This document shows, piece after piece, positions 33,884-42,979 of a stretch of DNA of 64,000 bases (positions are counted from its first letter, which is position 1; each line of letters begins with the position of its first letter). The translations under genes were made by a program, and so were the position numbers. Origin of the DNA: Mycobacterium seoulense (GTDB lineage: Bacteria; Actinomycetota; Actinomycetes; Mycobacteriales; Mycobacteriaceae). Where the stretch lies: NCBI RefSeq assembly GCF_010731595.1, contig NZ_AP022582.1, forward strand, positions 4,402,001 to 4,466,000, read 5' to 3'. The notes below the pieces were generated by a model. It ran no database searches, was not told the origin of the DNA, and was given only the letters and a program-made list of their open reading frames with translations.

Positions 33884-34666
33884 TCACCGCGCGATCCACT
33901 CCGACGTCAACGCGAACTCCGACAGATACTTCGTCGAACTCCATCCGCCGTCGACGACGATCGTTTGGCCGTTGATGAAACTTCCGCCCGGCGAACACAG
34001 GAAGGCGACGGTGCTGGCGATGTCGTCGATGCGGCCCAACCGCTGATGCGGGGTCATCTCGGTGTTGATCTTGCGGAATCGCTCATCCTGCAAGCGCTTC
34101 TCGACCATCGGCGTGACCGTCACCCCCGGCGCGACGGCGTTGCAGCGGATTCCGGACGCGCCGTACTGGCAGGCGATGTGCGTGGTCAGCGCGGTCAGCC
34201 CGCCCTTGGCGGCGGAGTAGGCGCCGCCGCGCAGGCCACCGATCACCGCGAAAGTCGATGTGACATTGATGATTGCCGACCCGGGCGCCATGTGGGGCAG
34301 CACCTCGCGCGCGAGCCGAAACGGTGCCCGCAGCATCAAATCCAGGAAGTAGTCGAGGGTCTCGTCGTCGGTTTCGTGCAGCGGCTTGGGGCTGCCCACC
34401 CCGGCGTTGTTGATCAGGAAGTCGATGTGACCCCATCGATCGACCGCGAGGTCCACGATGCGTCGCGGCGCGTCGTCGTCGGTCAGGTCTACCGCAAGTG
34501 TCGCAACGCGATCCGGATCGTTGATGACCTTTTCCAGCTCGGCCAGCCGATCGCGGTCGCGGCCCGTGCCCACGACCGCCATGCCCATCTCGGCGAGCTT
34601 GGCGGCGCATCCCAAGCCGATACCGCTGCTCGCTCCCGTGACGATTGCGACCTGCATATCACCCAT
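33884..34666 (-). CDS. Short-chain dehydrogenase/reductase (island)
   Basis: 260 residues. Start [21 protein letters not shown], then [10 protein letters not shown], the active-site segment [25 protein letters not shown], and the C-terminal [22 protein letters not shown] 34666 overlaps the acyl-CoA synthetase end by 8 bp, so the pair is coupled. This is the classical FabG-like type, suited to oxidation of a ring hydroxyl or a 3-hydroxyacyl-CoA. Confidence 0.85.
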   Translation of the reverse strand: MGDMQVAIVTGASSGIGLGCAAKLAEMGMAVVGTGRDRDRLAELEKVINDPDRVATLAVDLTDDDAPRRIVDLAVDRWGHIDFLINNAGVGSPKPLHETDDETLDYFLDLMLRAPFRLAREVLPHMAPGSAIINVTSTFAVIGGLRGGAYSAAKGGLTALTTHIACQYGASGIRCNAVAPGVTVTPMVEKRLQDERFRKINTEMTPHQRLGRIDDIASTVAFLCSPGGSFINGQTIVVDGGWSSTKYLSEFALTSEWIAR

Positions 34667-36284
34667 CCCGTGTCTGCGCCGGTGTTAAAGCCGCTCGGAT
34701 CCGATGTTTGAGTACCTTGCCCGCGTCATTCTTCGGCAGGGCATCCCAGATCACGACCTGTTCGGGTGCCTTGAATTTGGCAACGCCCTTGCTCACCAGC
34801 AGCGCAAGCAGGCTCGCGACGTCCGGGCTCGCCGCACCCGCGGGGACGATCACGGCACAGGCCCGCTCTCCGGTGCGCTCGTCGGGCAGGCCGACGACCG
34901 CGATTTCGGCGATGTCCGGATGGTCGGCCAGCAGGTCCTCGACCTCCTTGGCCGAGATGTTCTCGCCACTGCGGATGATGACGTCCTTGGCCCGGCCGGT
35001 CACGACGAGGTACTGGCCATCGACCCAGCGCCCCAGGTCGCCGGTGCGGAAAAAGCCTGCGGCGTCGAAAGAGTCGGCGCCGTCCTCGGGGTGACGGTAA
35101 CCCAGCAGCATCTGGGGGCCGCGCACACAGATCTCTGCGTCCCCGGCGGGGGCGGCGTCGTGCGCGACGAGCTTGATCTCGGCGATTCCCGGCCTGCCGT
35201 CGGTGTCCGCCGCGGAACTGGCTTCGTCCGGCCGCGGTGCGCCGACGGTCGCGACGGGCACTTCGGTGCAGCCGTAGACGCGGGTGACCACCGCATGCTC
35301 GAAATACTTCGCGGCGCGGCGGATCAGCGACGGCGATACCGACGCGCCGCCGCAGATGAACACCTTCAAGTTGGGCAGACGGGTGGCGGCGCGCTCGGCA
35401 GCGGACAGCAGCTGCTGCAGAAACGGTGTGGCCCCGGCCATGTGGGTGCACCGTTCGGAGTTCATCAATGCGACCGCCTCCGACGCCTCCCATCGGTCCA
35501 TGAGCACCGCGGTGGTGCCCAACAACAGCGGGCACTCGAACGCGTATATCGAGCCGCCGATATGGGCGACCGGCGACGGGACCAGGAACGTGTCGCCCGG
35601 GGCGATCATCCAGTGGTCACGGAGCTGACAGATCAGGGCGTGTATCGAATTATGCGTGTGCAGAATCCCTTTCGGGCGGCTGGTGGTGCCGGATGTGTAG
35701 AGGATCATCCGCACGGAGTCGGGATCCAACGCCGGAAGCGGCGCGGCGTCCGGCGGCGGCTGCAGCAGGGCCCGGTAGGGTATGTGCGAATCGGCTTGCC
35801 TGGTTTCAGGGCCGCGCAGCACCACCACCGCCGGCGCCGGGCTCATCGCGGCCGTCACGCGTTCGAGCATCGCCGCGTAGTCGTGCCCGCCGTATTGCTG
35901 CGGAACGAAAATCATTGCGGTATCGGCGTCTTCGAGAATGAAGCGCAGGTCGTGGTCGCGCAGCGACGGCAGGATCGGGTTCACCACCATTCCGGCCAGT
36001 GTCGCAGCCAGATAGATGACGGCGGATTCGTGCCAGTTCGGCAGCATGAACGACACGACGCTGCCCGCCGGCATCCGCGCCACCAAAGCGGTGGCCAGCG
36101 CGCCGGCCTGTGCGTACAGCGTGGCGCAATCCAGCCGGAATTCCTTGTCGACCACGAGGGTCCGCCCGGGCGACCGCTCTGCGGCCGTGCGCAGCGAATC
36201 CGCCAGCGTGGTGTGCACCCACAGCCCGCGCCGATACGCGTCCGACGCATGGGCCGTGTCCTGCGGTGCCCGGGTGATCACCAC
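34659..36284 (-). CDS. Acyl-CoA synthetase / AMP ligase (island)
   Basis: 541 residues. ATP loop [30 protein letters not shown], and [37 protein letters not shown], with the C-terminal lysine in [13 protein letters not shown]. It is a cyclohexanecarboxylate/short-chain acyl-CoA ligase-like class rather than a long-chain FadD. It lies between GntR (4 bp gap) and the SDR (8 bp overlap). In the island it would activate an acid formed after ring cleavage. Confidence 0.85.
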   Translation of the reverse strand: MVITRAPQDTAHASDAYRRGLWVHTTLADSLRTAAERSPGRTLVVDKEFRLDCATLYAQAGALATALVARMPAGSVVSFMLPNWHESAVIYLAATLAGMVVNPILPSLRDHDLRFILEDADTAMIFVPQQYGGHDYAAMLERVTAAMSPAPAVVVLRGPETRQADSHIPYRALLQPPPDAAPLPALDPDSVRMILYTSGTTSRPKGILHTHNSIHALICQLRDHWMIAPGDTFLVPSPVAHIGGSIYAFECPLLLGTTAVLMDRWEASEAVALMNSERCTHMAGATPFLQQLLSAAERAATRLPNLKVFICGGASVSPSLIRRAAKYFEHAVVTRVYGCTEVPVATVGAPRPDEASSAADTDGRPGIAEIKLVAHDAAPAGDAEICVRGPQMLLGYRHPEDGADSFDAAGFFRTGDLGRWVDGQYLVVTGRAKDVIIRSGENISAKEVEDLLADHPDIAEIAVVGLPDERTGERACAVIVPAGAASPDVASLLALLVSKGVAKFKAPEQVVIWDALPKNDAGKVLKHRIRAALTPAQTRDG

Positions 36285-36288
36285 GACC

Positions 36289-37044
36289 TCATCTCGGGTG
36301 GCCTTGCCCGTCCACGCGACGCATGGTCATCGCGTACCGAAACCCCGACGACAGGTGGGTGTTGATCGTCACCTGGGCCACCTCGCCGTCGGAGGTCGTG
36401 TAGGTGCGCCGCATCTGCAGCGCGGCCGTCCCCGGTTGGGCGCCGAGGCCGTCGGCAAGCTCCGGCGAGAGCAGGACGGCGGCGATCTCCTGGTGCAACT
36501 GGGCGACGCTCACCCCGAACAGATCCTCGATCAACGGAAATATCGGACCGGCATGGCGTTGCAGCAGCCTGCCGACCGCGGCGAAACTCCGGCTGATGTA
36601 GTACTCCGTTCGGCATATCGGCACCGACGCGCCGTCGGCTTGCCGGTAGCCGCGGACCGACAGCCACTGGGTGCCGACCTCGAGCCCGGTCCGTGCGGCC
36701 AGGTCGTCGTCGATCGTCACCATCGCGTTGGATTCGATCGTCAGCTGCGCGCCGGCCGCGAACGCCAGCAGGTCGTCAATCGACATCGCATCTTGGGCAT
36801 AGGAACTCGACGCCGGCCGGGGCACCACCCGGGTGCCCGCCCGCGGCCGGGACGCGACCAGGTTGTCTTCGCGCAGCCGGCGCAGCGCCTCGCGGACGGT
36901 GTAGCGGCTCACCGCGAAGCGCTCGCACAGCTGGTGCTCGGTCGGCAGCTGCGAGCCCACCGGATAAACCCCGTCGACGATCTCCTTACGCAGGGTGCGC
37001 GCAATCTGCAGGTAGCGGTGATCGCCCGCGATGGCCGGCGCCAT
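36289..37044 (-). CDS. GntR-family regulator, HutC/UTRA type (island regulator)
   Basis: 251 residues. Winged helix-turn-helix: YLQIARTLRKEIVDGVYPVGSQLPTEHQL and VSRYTVREALRRLREDNLVASRPRAGTRVV. A UTRA effector domain from about residue 85 includes LSVRGYRQADGASVPICRTEYYI. ATG 37044 shares its A with the NHL-gene stop (TGATG). HutC-type regulators bind GTNTAGAC-like palindromes, and two such sites lie in the shared control region at 38.7-38.8 kb. It probably represses both island operons until an acyl or hydroxy-acid inducer binds. Confidence 0.9.
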   Translation of the reverse strand: MAPAIAGDHRYLQIARTLRKEIVDGVYPVGSQLPTEHQLCERFAVSRYTVREALRRLREDNLVASRPRAGTRVVPRPASSSYAQDAMSIDDLLAFAAGAQLTIESNAMVTIDDDLAARTGLEVGTQWLSVRGYRQADGASVPICRTEYYISRSFAAVGRLLQRHAGPIFPLIEDLFGVSVAQLHQEIAAVLLSPELADGLGAQPGTAALQMRRTYTTSDGEVAQVTINTHLSSGFRYAMTMRRVDGQGHPR

Positions 37045-38675
37045 CAGCCGCCGTCCCGTGTCGGGCGCAGGGCCAGCACGCTGCCCTCGCCGTCGGCCGA
37101 GACGTACAGCGTCCCGTCGGCCGCGGCGGCGATGCCGGCGAAGGGGCCCTGCGGTCCGGAGAACGGTGGCATCCCGCGCAGCGGCTTCGGCGTCACACCC
37201 GGCGGGGGACCGACCGGCAGCCCGGACGCGATCGTGTGGCGCGTATTGCTGGTCAGATCGAAACCGATCAGCTCCTTGGCGCCGGCGTCCACGATGTAGA
37301 GCACGCCGCCGTGGACCAGAATGCCTTGCGGGCGGTGCAGATCCGGGACAACCGTGTCGGCCCCCGACCGGTGCACCCGGATCACCCGTCCGGCTCCGGC
37401 CTCGGCGACCAGACACGCCCCGTCGGCATCGATCGCCACGCCGACCGGCTCACACAGATCGCGCGCCAGCACCTCGAACCCGCCCGACTTCAGCGACAAC
37501 ACCCTTCCGGTGCCCAACTCCGCGACGACCACACCGCCGGGACTCACGGCGACACCGTAGAGCTGGTCGAAACCGTCCGCCAGCACGTCGCTTTCGCTCG
37601 CCTCCGGCCGGTAGCGGCTCACCTGACCACCGGAGGTCGTGACGATGAACTCTCCGGGTCCGCTCGTCGCGACGCCGCGCAGGAATCCCGGATAGCCGGG
37701 GCTGAACAGCATTCCAGCGGTGTGCAGGGAGCCATCAGGCAGCGCGACGTAGAAGTACGTGCCGTCGGCGACGTAGAGCCGCCCGTCGTGGCCGACCGCC
37801 AGGTCCATCGGCCAGTTGAGTCCGCCCGCCAACACGGATCGCGCGGTGCCGTCCGGCGATAACTGGGTGATCTCGCCGGTGAAGTTGGAGACGAACAGCT
37901 GATCGCCGACGAAAGTGCAATTGTCCAGCCCCGGATTCAACTGGGCGAGCACCCGCCGTTCGCCACTGCGAGGGTCGATGCGCAGTACCTGCCCGCTTGC
38001 CACTTGCGTCGAGACGATGTAGCCCTGCGCGTCGAATTTGACCGAGTCGGGCACACCGAGGTCGCCCGCGACACGCTGCGGGTCTCCGCCGTCCGGGTCG
38101 ACGCGCCAAATCTCGTTGGCGCCCATCACCGGGAAGTACAACAGGCCGTCCGGCCCGACTTCCATCGCGTTCGGTGAAGGCACGTTCTCCACGAGCACCG
38201 TTGGTGGCCCGCCCGCCAGGTGGAATTCCATCAGCCGGCCACCCTCACGGCATTCGCCGACGAACAACCGGCCTTGATGGAAGGTGATGCCGTTGGCCGA
38301 CGGAACGTCGTCGCGCAACACCTTCGTTCGACCGCTGGTGTCGAGCACGCTGACCCGGCCGTCCATCACCTCGGTGGCGTACAGGTTGCCGCTCGCGTCG
38401 AACGCGATGTCGTCGGGCGCCACGATGTCGCCGCCCCTGGGGCTGGTCGTCACCAGTTCACCGGTGCGGGGATCCAGCGCGCTGATCTGGCTGCCGGTCA
38501 CCTGGGCGATGTAGATGCGACCGTCCGGGCCGGTGCGCAAACCGTTGGCGCCGAACAGGCGACTGGGCGCGGTGACCCGCTCGAGGTCCCAGCCCGGTGC
38601 GACATCGATCGGGGGCGCCCCATTCGATGGGGCGTACCGCGAGGGCTGCGTGGAGATGGCCCGCGAAATGGACAT
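37044..38675 (-). CDS. NHL/SMP-30-like beta-propeller protein (possible lactonase)
   Basis: 543 residues, no signal peptide visible. Many repeated blades run in sequence: LRTGPDGRIYIAQVTGSQISAL, APDDIAFDASGNLYATEVMDGRV, MEVGPDGLLYFPVMGANEIWRV, DLAVGHDGRLYVADGTYFYV, GVAVSPGGVVVAELGTGRVL and AAAADGTLYVSADGEGSV. This is the SMP-30/gluconolactonase and NHL propeller pattern with about ten repeats, long enough for two propellers. As first gene of the left operon beside a Baeyer-Villiger enzyme, it could hydrolyse the lactone product. That is inference: the metal ligands of SMP-30 cannot be assigned confidently. Confidence 0.75.
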   Translation of the reverse strand: MSISRAISTQPSRYAPSNGAPPIDVAPGWDLERVTAPSRLFGANGLRTGPDGRIYIAQVTGSQISALDPRTGELVTTSPRGGDIVAPDDIAFDASGNLYATEVMDGRVSVLDTSGRTKVLRDDVPSANGITFHQGRLFVGECREGGRLMEFHLAGGPPTVLVENVPSPNAMEVGPDGLLYFPVMGANEIWRVDPDGGDPQRVAGDLGVPDSVKFDAQGYIVSTQVASGQVLRIDPRSGERRVLAQLNPGLDNCTFVGDQLFVSNFTGEITQLSPDGTARSVLAGGLNWPMDLAVGHDGRLYVADGTYFYVALPDGSLHTAGMLFSPGYPGFLRGVATSGPGEFIVTTSGGQVSRYRPEASESDVLADGFDQLYGVAVSPGGVVVAELGTGRVLSLKSGGFEVLARDLCEPVGVAIDADGACLVAEAGAGRVIRVHRSGADTVVPDLHRPQGILVHGGVLYIVDAGAKELIGFDLTSNTRHTIASGLPVGPPPGVTPKPLRGMPPFSGPQGPFAGIAAAADGTLYVSADGEGSVLALRPTRDGG

Positions 38676-38728
38676 GCTCGCCGAGGTCCTTCCGTCAGCC
38701 GGTTGGGCTGGACGTTATCAACTCCTAC

Positions 38729-38740
38729 TAGTCCAGACAA
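38729..38740. promoter_or_regulatory. GntR (HutC-type) operator 1, near the left operon start
   Basis: TAGTCCAGACAA matches operator 2 at 10 of 12 positions, with the same GTCC-x-GAC core. It lies about 54 bp upstream of the NHL-protein start, next to a TAGCTA -10-like element read on the minus strand. A regulator bound here could block the left operon. Confidence 0.6.
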
Positions 38741-38767
38741 TAGCTACGAAAGCCACGCGGATGGACC

Positions 38768-38797
38768 TTGACAGCGAACTCCACCGATCGGAATAGT
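38768..38797 (+). promoter_or_regulatory. Sigma-A-type promoter of the right operon
   Basis: TTGACA (38768-38773) and AATAGT (38792-38797) are separated by 18 bp. The -35 element is perfect. Transcription would begin near 38804, placing operator 2 about 20 bp into the transcript, a position that suits repression by blocking elongation or initiation. Confidence 0.5.
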
Positions 38798-38823
38798 GTT
38801 CTCCAAACGGCAGAATGAGATAT

Positions 38824-38837
38824 TTTGTCCGGACAAA
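38824..38837. promoter_or_regulatory. GntR (HutC-type) operator 2, before the right operon
   Basis: TTTGTCCGGACAAA is a perfect 14-bp palindrome, 52 bp before the SDR start and just downstream of the TTGACA promoter. Its GTC-NN-GAC core agrees with HutC-subfamily sites (for example the DasR type, GTCTAGAC). Together with operator 1 there is one site per divergent operon. Confidence 0.75.
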
Positions 38838-38889
38838 GCGGAGAGTAGGTCTCGAACGTCGACCACGTTCGAGGCAGGGAAAGCAGGTC

Positions 38890-39735
38890 ATGGACGATCT
38901 CCTCGCGCTCGACGGTCGCGTCGTGGTCGTTTCCGGCGCCGGCGGGGGCGGCATCGGCACGACAGTTGCCGCCATGACCGCCCGGGCCGGAGCCACGGTG
39001 ATCGCGGTGAGCCGGTCGAAGGACAACCTCGACGAGCACATCGCTCCGCTGGCAGGGCAGGGGCTGGCCGTGGTGGCGGTCGCGGCCGACGCATCAACCG
39101 ACGAGGGCATCGCCGCGGTGATCGACCAGGCGCGACGGGCCGAGGGCACCCTCTACGGTCTCGTCAACGTCGCCGGCGGTGCCGAGCCGTCCACCTGGAT
39201 GCCGTCGACCCGGGTGACGCGCAGCGACTGGCGCAAGATCTTCGCCGACAACCTCGAAACGGCGTTCTTCATGAGCCAGGCCGTGGCGAGTGAACTCGTC
39301 GCGCAGGGACAGCCGGGATCGATCGTGTCGATCTCCTCGATCAGCGGCATGAACACCGCGCCGTTTCACATCGCCTACGGGACGGCCAAGGCGGCGATCG
39401 CGGCGATGACCCGGACCATGGCCCTCGAGTTGGCGCTGGCGGGAATCCGGGTCAATGCCGTGGCGCCCGGCGTCACCGAGACGGCCGCCTCGCGGACCTA
39501 CGTGGGCGAGGACCCCGAGCGGGACCGGCAGGCGATCGCGATGGGACGGCGTGGGCGACCCGAGGAGCAGGCCGGCGCCGTCCTCTTCCTGCTCTCGGAG
39601 ATGTCGAGCTACATCACCGGCCAGACGCTGCTCGTCGACGGCGGCCTGGACCTCAAGTGGAGCCACCTCGGACCCGACAACACGTCGCTGTTCTTGCATG
39701 ACGAATCCTTCCGCACGGCGATCAGGAGGATGTGA
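38890..39735 (+). CDS. Short-chain dehydrogenase/reductase (first gene of right island operon)
   Basis: 281 residues. Cofactor motif SGAGGGGIGTTVAAMTARAG, NVAGGAEPSTW, the active-site region VSISSISGMNTAPFHIAYGTAKAAIAAM, and [11 protein letters not shown]. The C-terminal tail after TGQTLLVDGG extends about 30 residues. ATG 38890 is preferred; an open frame upstream includes the operator and is not coding. The stop TGA shares its last A with the Rieske start, and AGGAGG sits inside this gene's final codons, so the genes are tightly coupled. Confidence 0.85.
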   Translation: MDDLLALDGRVVVVSGAGGGGIGTTVAAMTARAGATVIAVSRSKDNLDEHIAPLAGQGLAVVAVAADASTDEGIAAVIDQARRAEGTLYGLVNVAGGAEPSTWMPSTRVTRSDWRKIFADNLETAFFMSQAVASELVAQGQPGSIVSISSISGMNTAPFHIAYGTAKAAIAAMTRTMALELALAGIRVNAVAPGVTETAASRTYVGEDPERDRQAIAMGRRGRPEEQAGAVLFLLSEMSSYITGQTLLVDGGLDLKWSHLGPDNTSLFLHDESFRTAIRRM

Positions 39736-41135
39736 TGACCGATCTGGCCAAGGGCGTGAATACCGCAGCGGCCGAGGAACTGTCGAAACCGATGACGATC
39801 GGCGTCGAGGCCTACATCTCCGAGGACTACGCCCGCGCCGAGCGGGACAAGCTGTGGCGCAGGGTCTGGCAGCAGGTCGGCCGCGTCGAGGAGTTGCCCG
39901 ACGTCGGCAGTTACCTGACTTACGACATTCTCGACGACTCGATCATCGTGGTGCGCACCGGCGATCACGAGTTTCACGCGCACCACAACGTGTGCATGCA
40001 CCGCGGCCGCCGGCTGATCGACACACCCGAGGGCGCCAAGAATGCCTGCGGGCGCACCCGAAAGTCGTTCGTCTGCGGATTCCACGGCTGGACTTACGGT
40101 TTGGACGGCGCATGCACTCACATCCGCGAACAACAGGACTGGCAGGAGGCGCTCACACCGGACAACACCCACCTCCGACCGGTCAGGGTCGACACCTGGG
40201 GCGGCTGGTTGTGGATCAACATGGACCCCGACTGCGAACCGCTGGCCGATTACCTGTTCCCCGCCGCGAAGATCCTCGACCCGTTCGGCCTGGAGAACAT
40301 GCGCTACAAATGGCGCAAGTGGCTGTCCTTCGACTGCAACTGGAAGGTCGCCCTGGAGGCCTTCAACGAGACCTACCACGTCTACACCACGCACCCCGAG
40401 TTCAATAAGTTCGGCGAATTCAAGGGCTGGGCCAAGGTGCAGGGCAGGCACAGCAACATCGGTTATGACGCCCCGGACGATCTCGCGGCGACCAAGTCCA
40501 AGATCCGTCTCGGAACCGGCGCCGATCCCCGCGTGTCAACCGCGCAGATGCAGATCTACACGATGGAGGAAACCAACACCTCCACCACAGAGACACTGGT
40601 GAACGCCGCCAAGCGGTTGGTCGACGAACTGCCCGAGGGCACACCGGCCGACAAGGTCCTCGAGCACTGGCTGGCATCCGCGCGCCGCGACGACGAAGCC
40701 CGCGGCGTGATCTGGCCGACGATTCCGTCCGACATCCTCGGCCAGGCGGGCACCGCGTGGCAGATCTTCCCGAACTTCCAGATCGGTCAAGGTTTGACGG
40801 TGGCGCTGTGCTACAGCGCACGTCCGGACCCTGGCTACAACCCGGACAAGTGCATCTTCGAGGTTTCGGTCTTCGAGCTCTACCCGAAAGGTGAAGAACC
40901 ACAGACAGAGTGGGAGTACACGCCGGTAGGTGACCCCAGGTGGCGGTCGGTACTACCGCAGGACTTTTCCAACATGGCCGCCGTGCAGCAGGGCATGAAG
41001 TCCCTCGGCTTCCCGGGAACCAAGCCCAATCCGTACCGCGAGCGCAGCACCGTCAATCTGCACCATCAACTGTCGAAATACATGGGTGTCGGTGAGCCCC
41101 GAGAACTTTGTGGTGAGGAGCCCCCGCTGGCATGA
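39735..41135 (+). CDS. Rieske non-haem iron oxygenase, alpha subunit
   Basis: 466 residues. The Rieske [2Fe-2S] cluster ligands are C87, H89, C114 and H117 (NVCMHRGR; SFVCGFHGW), with 24 residues between H89 and C114, longer than usual. The catalytic iron ligands are in FNETYHVYTTHPEF: H215 and H220. The bridging acid at 212 is Glu where naphthalene-dioxygenase-type enzymes have Asp. Start ATG 39735 has AGGAGG five bases upstream; a GTG immediately before is less likely. No beta subunit, ferredoxin or reductase gene is nearby, so electrons must come from elsewhere. Ring hydroxylation is the expected role. Confidence 0.9.
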   Translation: MTDLAKGVNTAAAEELSKPMTIGVEAYISEDYARAERDKLWRRVWQQVGRVEELPDVGSYLTYDILDDSIIVVRTGDHEFHAHHNVCMHRGRRLIDTPEGAKNACGRTRKSFVCGFHGWTYGLDGACTHIREQQDWQEALTPDNTHLRPVRVDTWGGWLWINMDPDCEPLADYLFPAAKILDPFGLENMRYKWRKWLSFDCNWKVALEAFNETYHVYTTHPEFNKFGEFKGWAKVQGRHSNIGYDAPDDLAATKSKIRLGTGADPRVSTAQMQIYTMEETNTSTTETLVNAAKRLVDELPEGTPADKVLEHWLASARRDDEARGVIWPTIPSDILGQAGTAWQIFPNFQIGQGLTVALCYSARPDPGYNPDKCIFEVSVFELYPKGEEPQTEWEYTPVGDPRWRSVLPQDFSNMAAVQQGMKSLGFPGTKPNPYRERSTVNLHHQLSKYMGVGEPRELCGEEPPLA

Positions 41136-42979
41136 CCGGGTACCCAGACGAGTGCGGACCGACGCAGACGCCCGATGACATCGACATCGAGGCGCTGCGT
41201 GAGAAGTACCGGCAGGAACGCGAGAAGCGCCTGCGCAAAGAGGGTTCCAAACAGTACATCGAGCTCGAGGACGATTTCGCCGGCTACTACGAGGTCGACC
41301 CGTATACGCCGGTGATACCTCGAGAACCGATCAACGAGGACATCGACGTCGCGGTACTCGGCGGCGGCTTCGGCGGCCTGCTGTCGGCGGCCCACCTGAA
41401 GAAGGCGGGCGTCGATGATGTGCGGATCATCGAGCTCGGCGGCGACTTCGGCGGCGTCTGGTATTGGAACCGGTATCCCGGCATCCAATGCGACAACGAA
41501 TCCTACTGCTATATACCGCTTCTCGAAGAGCTCGATTTCATGCCGTCGAAGAAGTTCGCCGACGGTGCGGAGATCTACCAGCACTGCCGCAACATCGGCA
41601 AGCATTTCGGCCTCTACGACTCTGCGATCTTCTCCACTCAGGTGCGCGAGCTGCGCTGGGACCAGGAGATCAAGCGCTGGCGGATCAGCACCAACCGCGA
41701 CGACGACATCCGCGCCCGGTTCGTGGTGCTGGCGTCGGGGCCCTTCCACCGGCCGAAATTGCCCGGCATCCCGGACATCAAAGTGTATGGCGGACACAGC
41801 TTTCATTCGTCGCGGTGGGATTATGACTACACCGGAGGCGACGCCACCGGGGGGTTGCACAAGCTGGCGGACAAGCGCGTCGCGGTGGTCGGCACGGGTG
41901 CCACGGGTATCCAGATCGTGCCCTTCCTCGCGCGCGACGCCCGACATCTCTACGTGTTCCAGCGCACCCCTTCGACCGTCGACGCGCGCAACAACAAACC
42001 GACCGATCCGGAATGGGTCAAGACGCTGCGGCCGGGCTGGCAGCGGGAGCGCCAGCGCAACTTCCACTCGTGGACGTTCGAGGGCATGGCACTGGGCCAG
42101 CCGGATCTGGTGTGCGACTTCTGGACCGAGCTCGGGCGCAACACCGCGGCACGGGTACTCGCCCTGGACGACCCCGCGTCGCTGACCCCCGAGCAGTTCA
42201 TGGCGATCCGGGAGGAAGAGGACTACAAGATCATGGAGCGGCTCCGGCGCCGCATCGACAGCCTGATCAACGATGAGGCGACCGCCGAAGCGCTCAAGCC
42301 TTATTACCGCTTCCTGTGTAAGCGCCCCTGCTCCAACGACGATTATCTGGCGAGTTTCAACCGTCCGAATGTGACACTGGTCGACGTGTCCTCGAGCAAG
42401 GGCGTCGAGCGGGCCACCGAAAAGGGTTTGGTCGCAAACGGTGTCGAGTACGAGGTCGACTGCATCATCTACGCCAGTGGCTTCGAGATCACCACCGAGA
42501 TCAGCCGCCGCTACTCGATAGAGACGATCGAAGGCCGCGACGGACTGTCCCTGTTCGACTACTGGCACGACGGATACCAGACGCTGCACGGGATGACCAG
42601 CCGTGGCTTCCCGAACCAGTTCTATACCGGTTTCACCCAGGTCGGCATTTCTGCGAACATCGCCGCCAACTATGAGCTGCAAGGCGAGCACATCGCCTAC
42701 ATCATCGCCGAAGCGTTGAGACGGGGCGCGACCACGGTGGAGCCGAGCGAGGCGGCGCAGCGACAGTGGTGCTCGACGATCCGGGAAACCGCGGTCGACA
42801 ATTCGGCGTTCGACGCCCAGTGCACGCCGGGCTATTACAACAACGAAGGCGGCGGCGGGGGAGAAGGAATCCGGTCGCACCTGGGCGAGCCCTACGGTCC
42901 CGGCTTCTACGCCTTCGAAGAGTTGTTGCAGGTGTGGCGCGACAGGGGCGAGCTGGAAGGGTTGGTGCTCGGCACTTGA
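41132..42979 (+). CDS. Flavin-dependent Baeyer-Villiger-type monooxygenase
   Basis: 615 residues with about 70 N-terminal residues before the FAD motif GGGFGG (77-82). DFGGVWYWNRYPGIQCD follows. The Baeyer-Villiger fingerprint FxGxxxHxxxW is present as YGGHSFHSSRWD (219-230), with Tyr for Phe. The NADPH motif is GTGATG (254-259). It overlaps the Rieske stop by 4 bp (ATGA). It would convert a cyclic ketone to a lactone, or a linear ketone to an ester. Adjacency to the Rieske oxygenase suggests its ketone comes from a hydroxylated ring oxidised by an SDR. Confidence 0.9.
   Translation: MTGYPDECGPTQTPDDIDIEALREKYRQEREKRLRKEGSKQYIELEDDFAGYYEVDPYTPVIPREPINEDIDVAVLGGGFGGLLSAAHLKKAGVDDVRIIELGGDFGGVWYWNRYPGIQCDNESYCYIPLLEELDFMPSKKFADGAEIYQHCRNIGKHFGLYDSAIFSTQVRELRWDQEIKRWRISTNRDDDIRARFVVLASGPFHRPKLPGIPDIKVYGGHSFHSSRWDYDYTGGDATGGLHKLADKRVAVVGTGATGIQIVPFLARDARHLYVFQRTPSTVDARNNKPTDPEWVKTLRPGWQRERQRNFHSWTFEGMALGQPDLVCDFWTELGRNTAARVLALDDPASLTPEQFMAIREEEDYKIMERLRRRIDSLINDEATAEALKPYYRFLCKRPCSNDDYLASFNRPNVTLVDVSSSKGVERATEKGLVANGVEYEVDCIIYASGFEITTEISRRYSIETIEGRDGLSLFDYWHDGYQTLHGMTSRGFPNQFYTGFTQVGISANIAANYELQGEHIAYIIAEALRRGATTVEPSEAAQRQWCSTIRETAVDNSAFDAQCTPGYYNNEGGGGGEGIRSHLGEPYGPGFYAFEELLQVWRDRGELEGLVLGT

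Noticed and set aside
41066..42880. 604-residue minus-strand open frame
   Set aside because: Shadow of the Baeyer-Villiger-type monooxygenase; no coherent domain.
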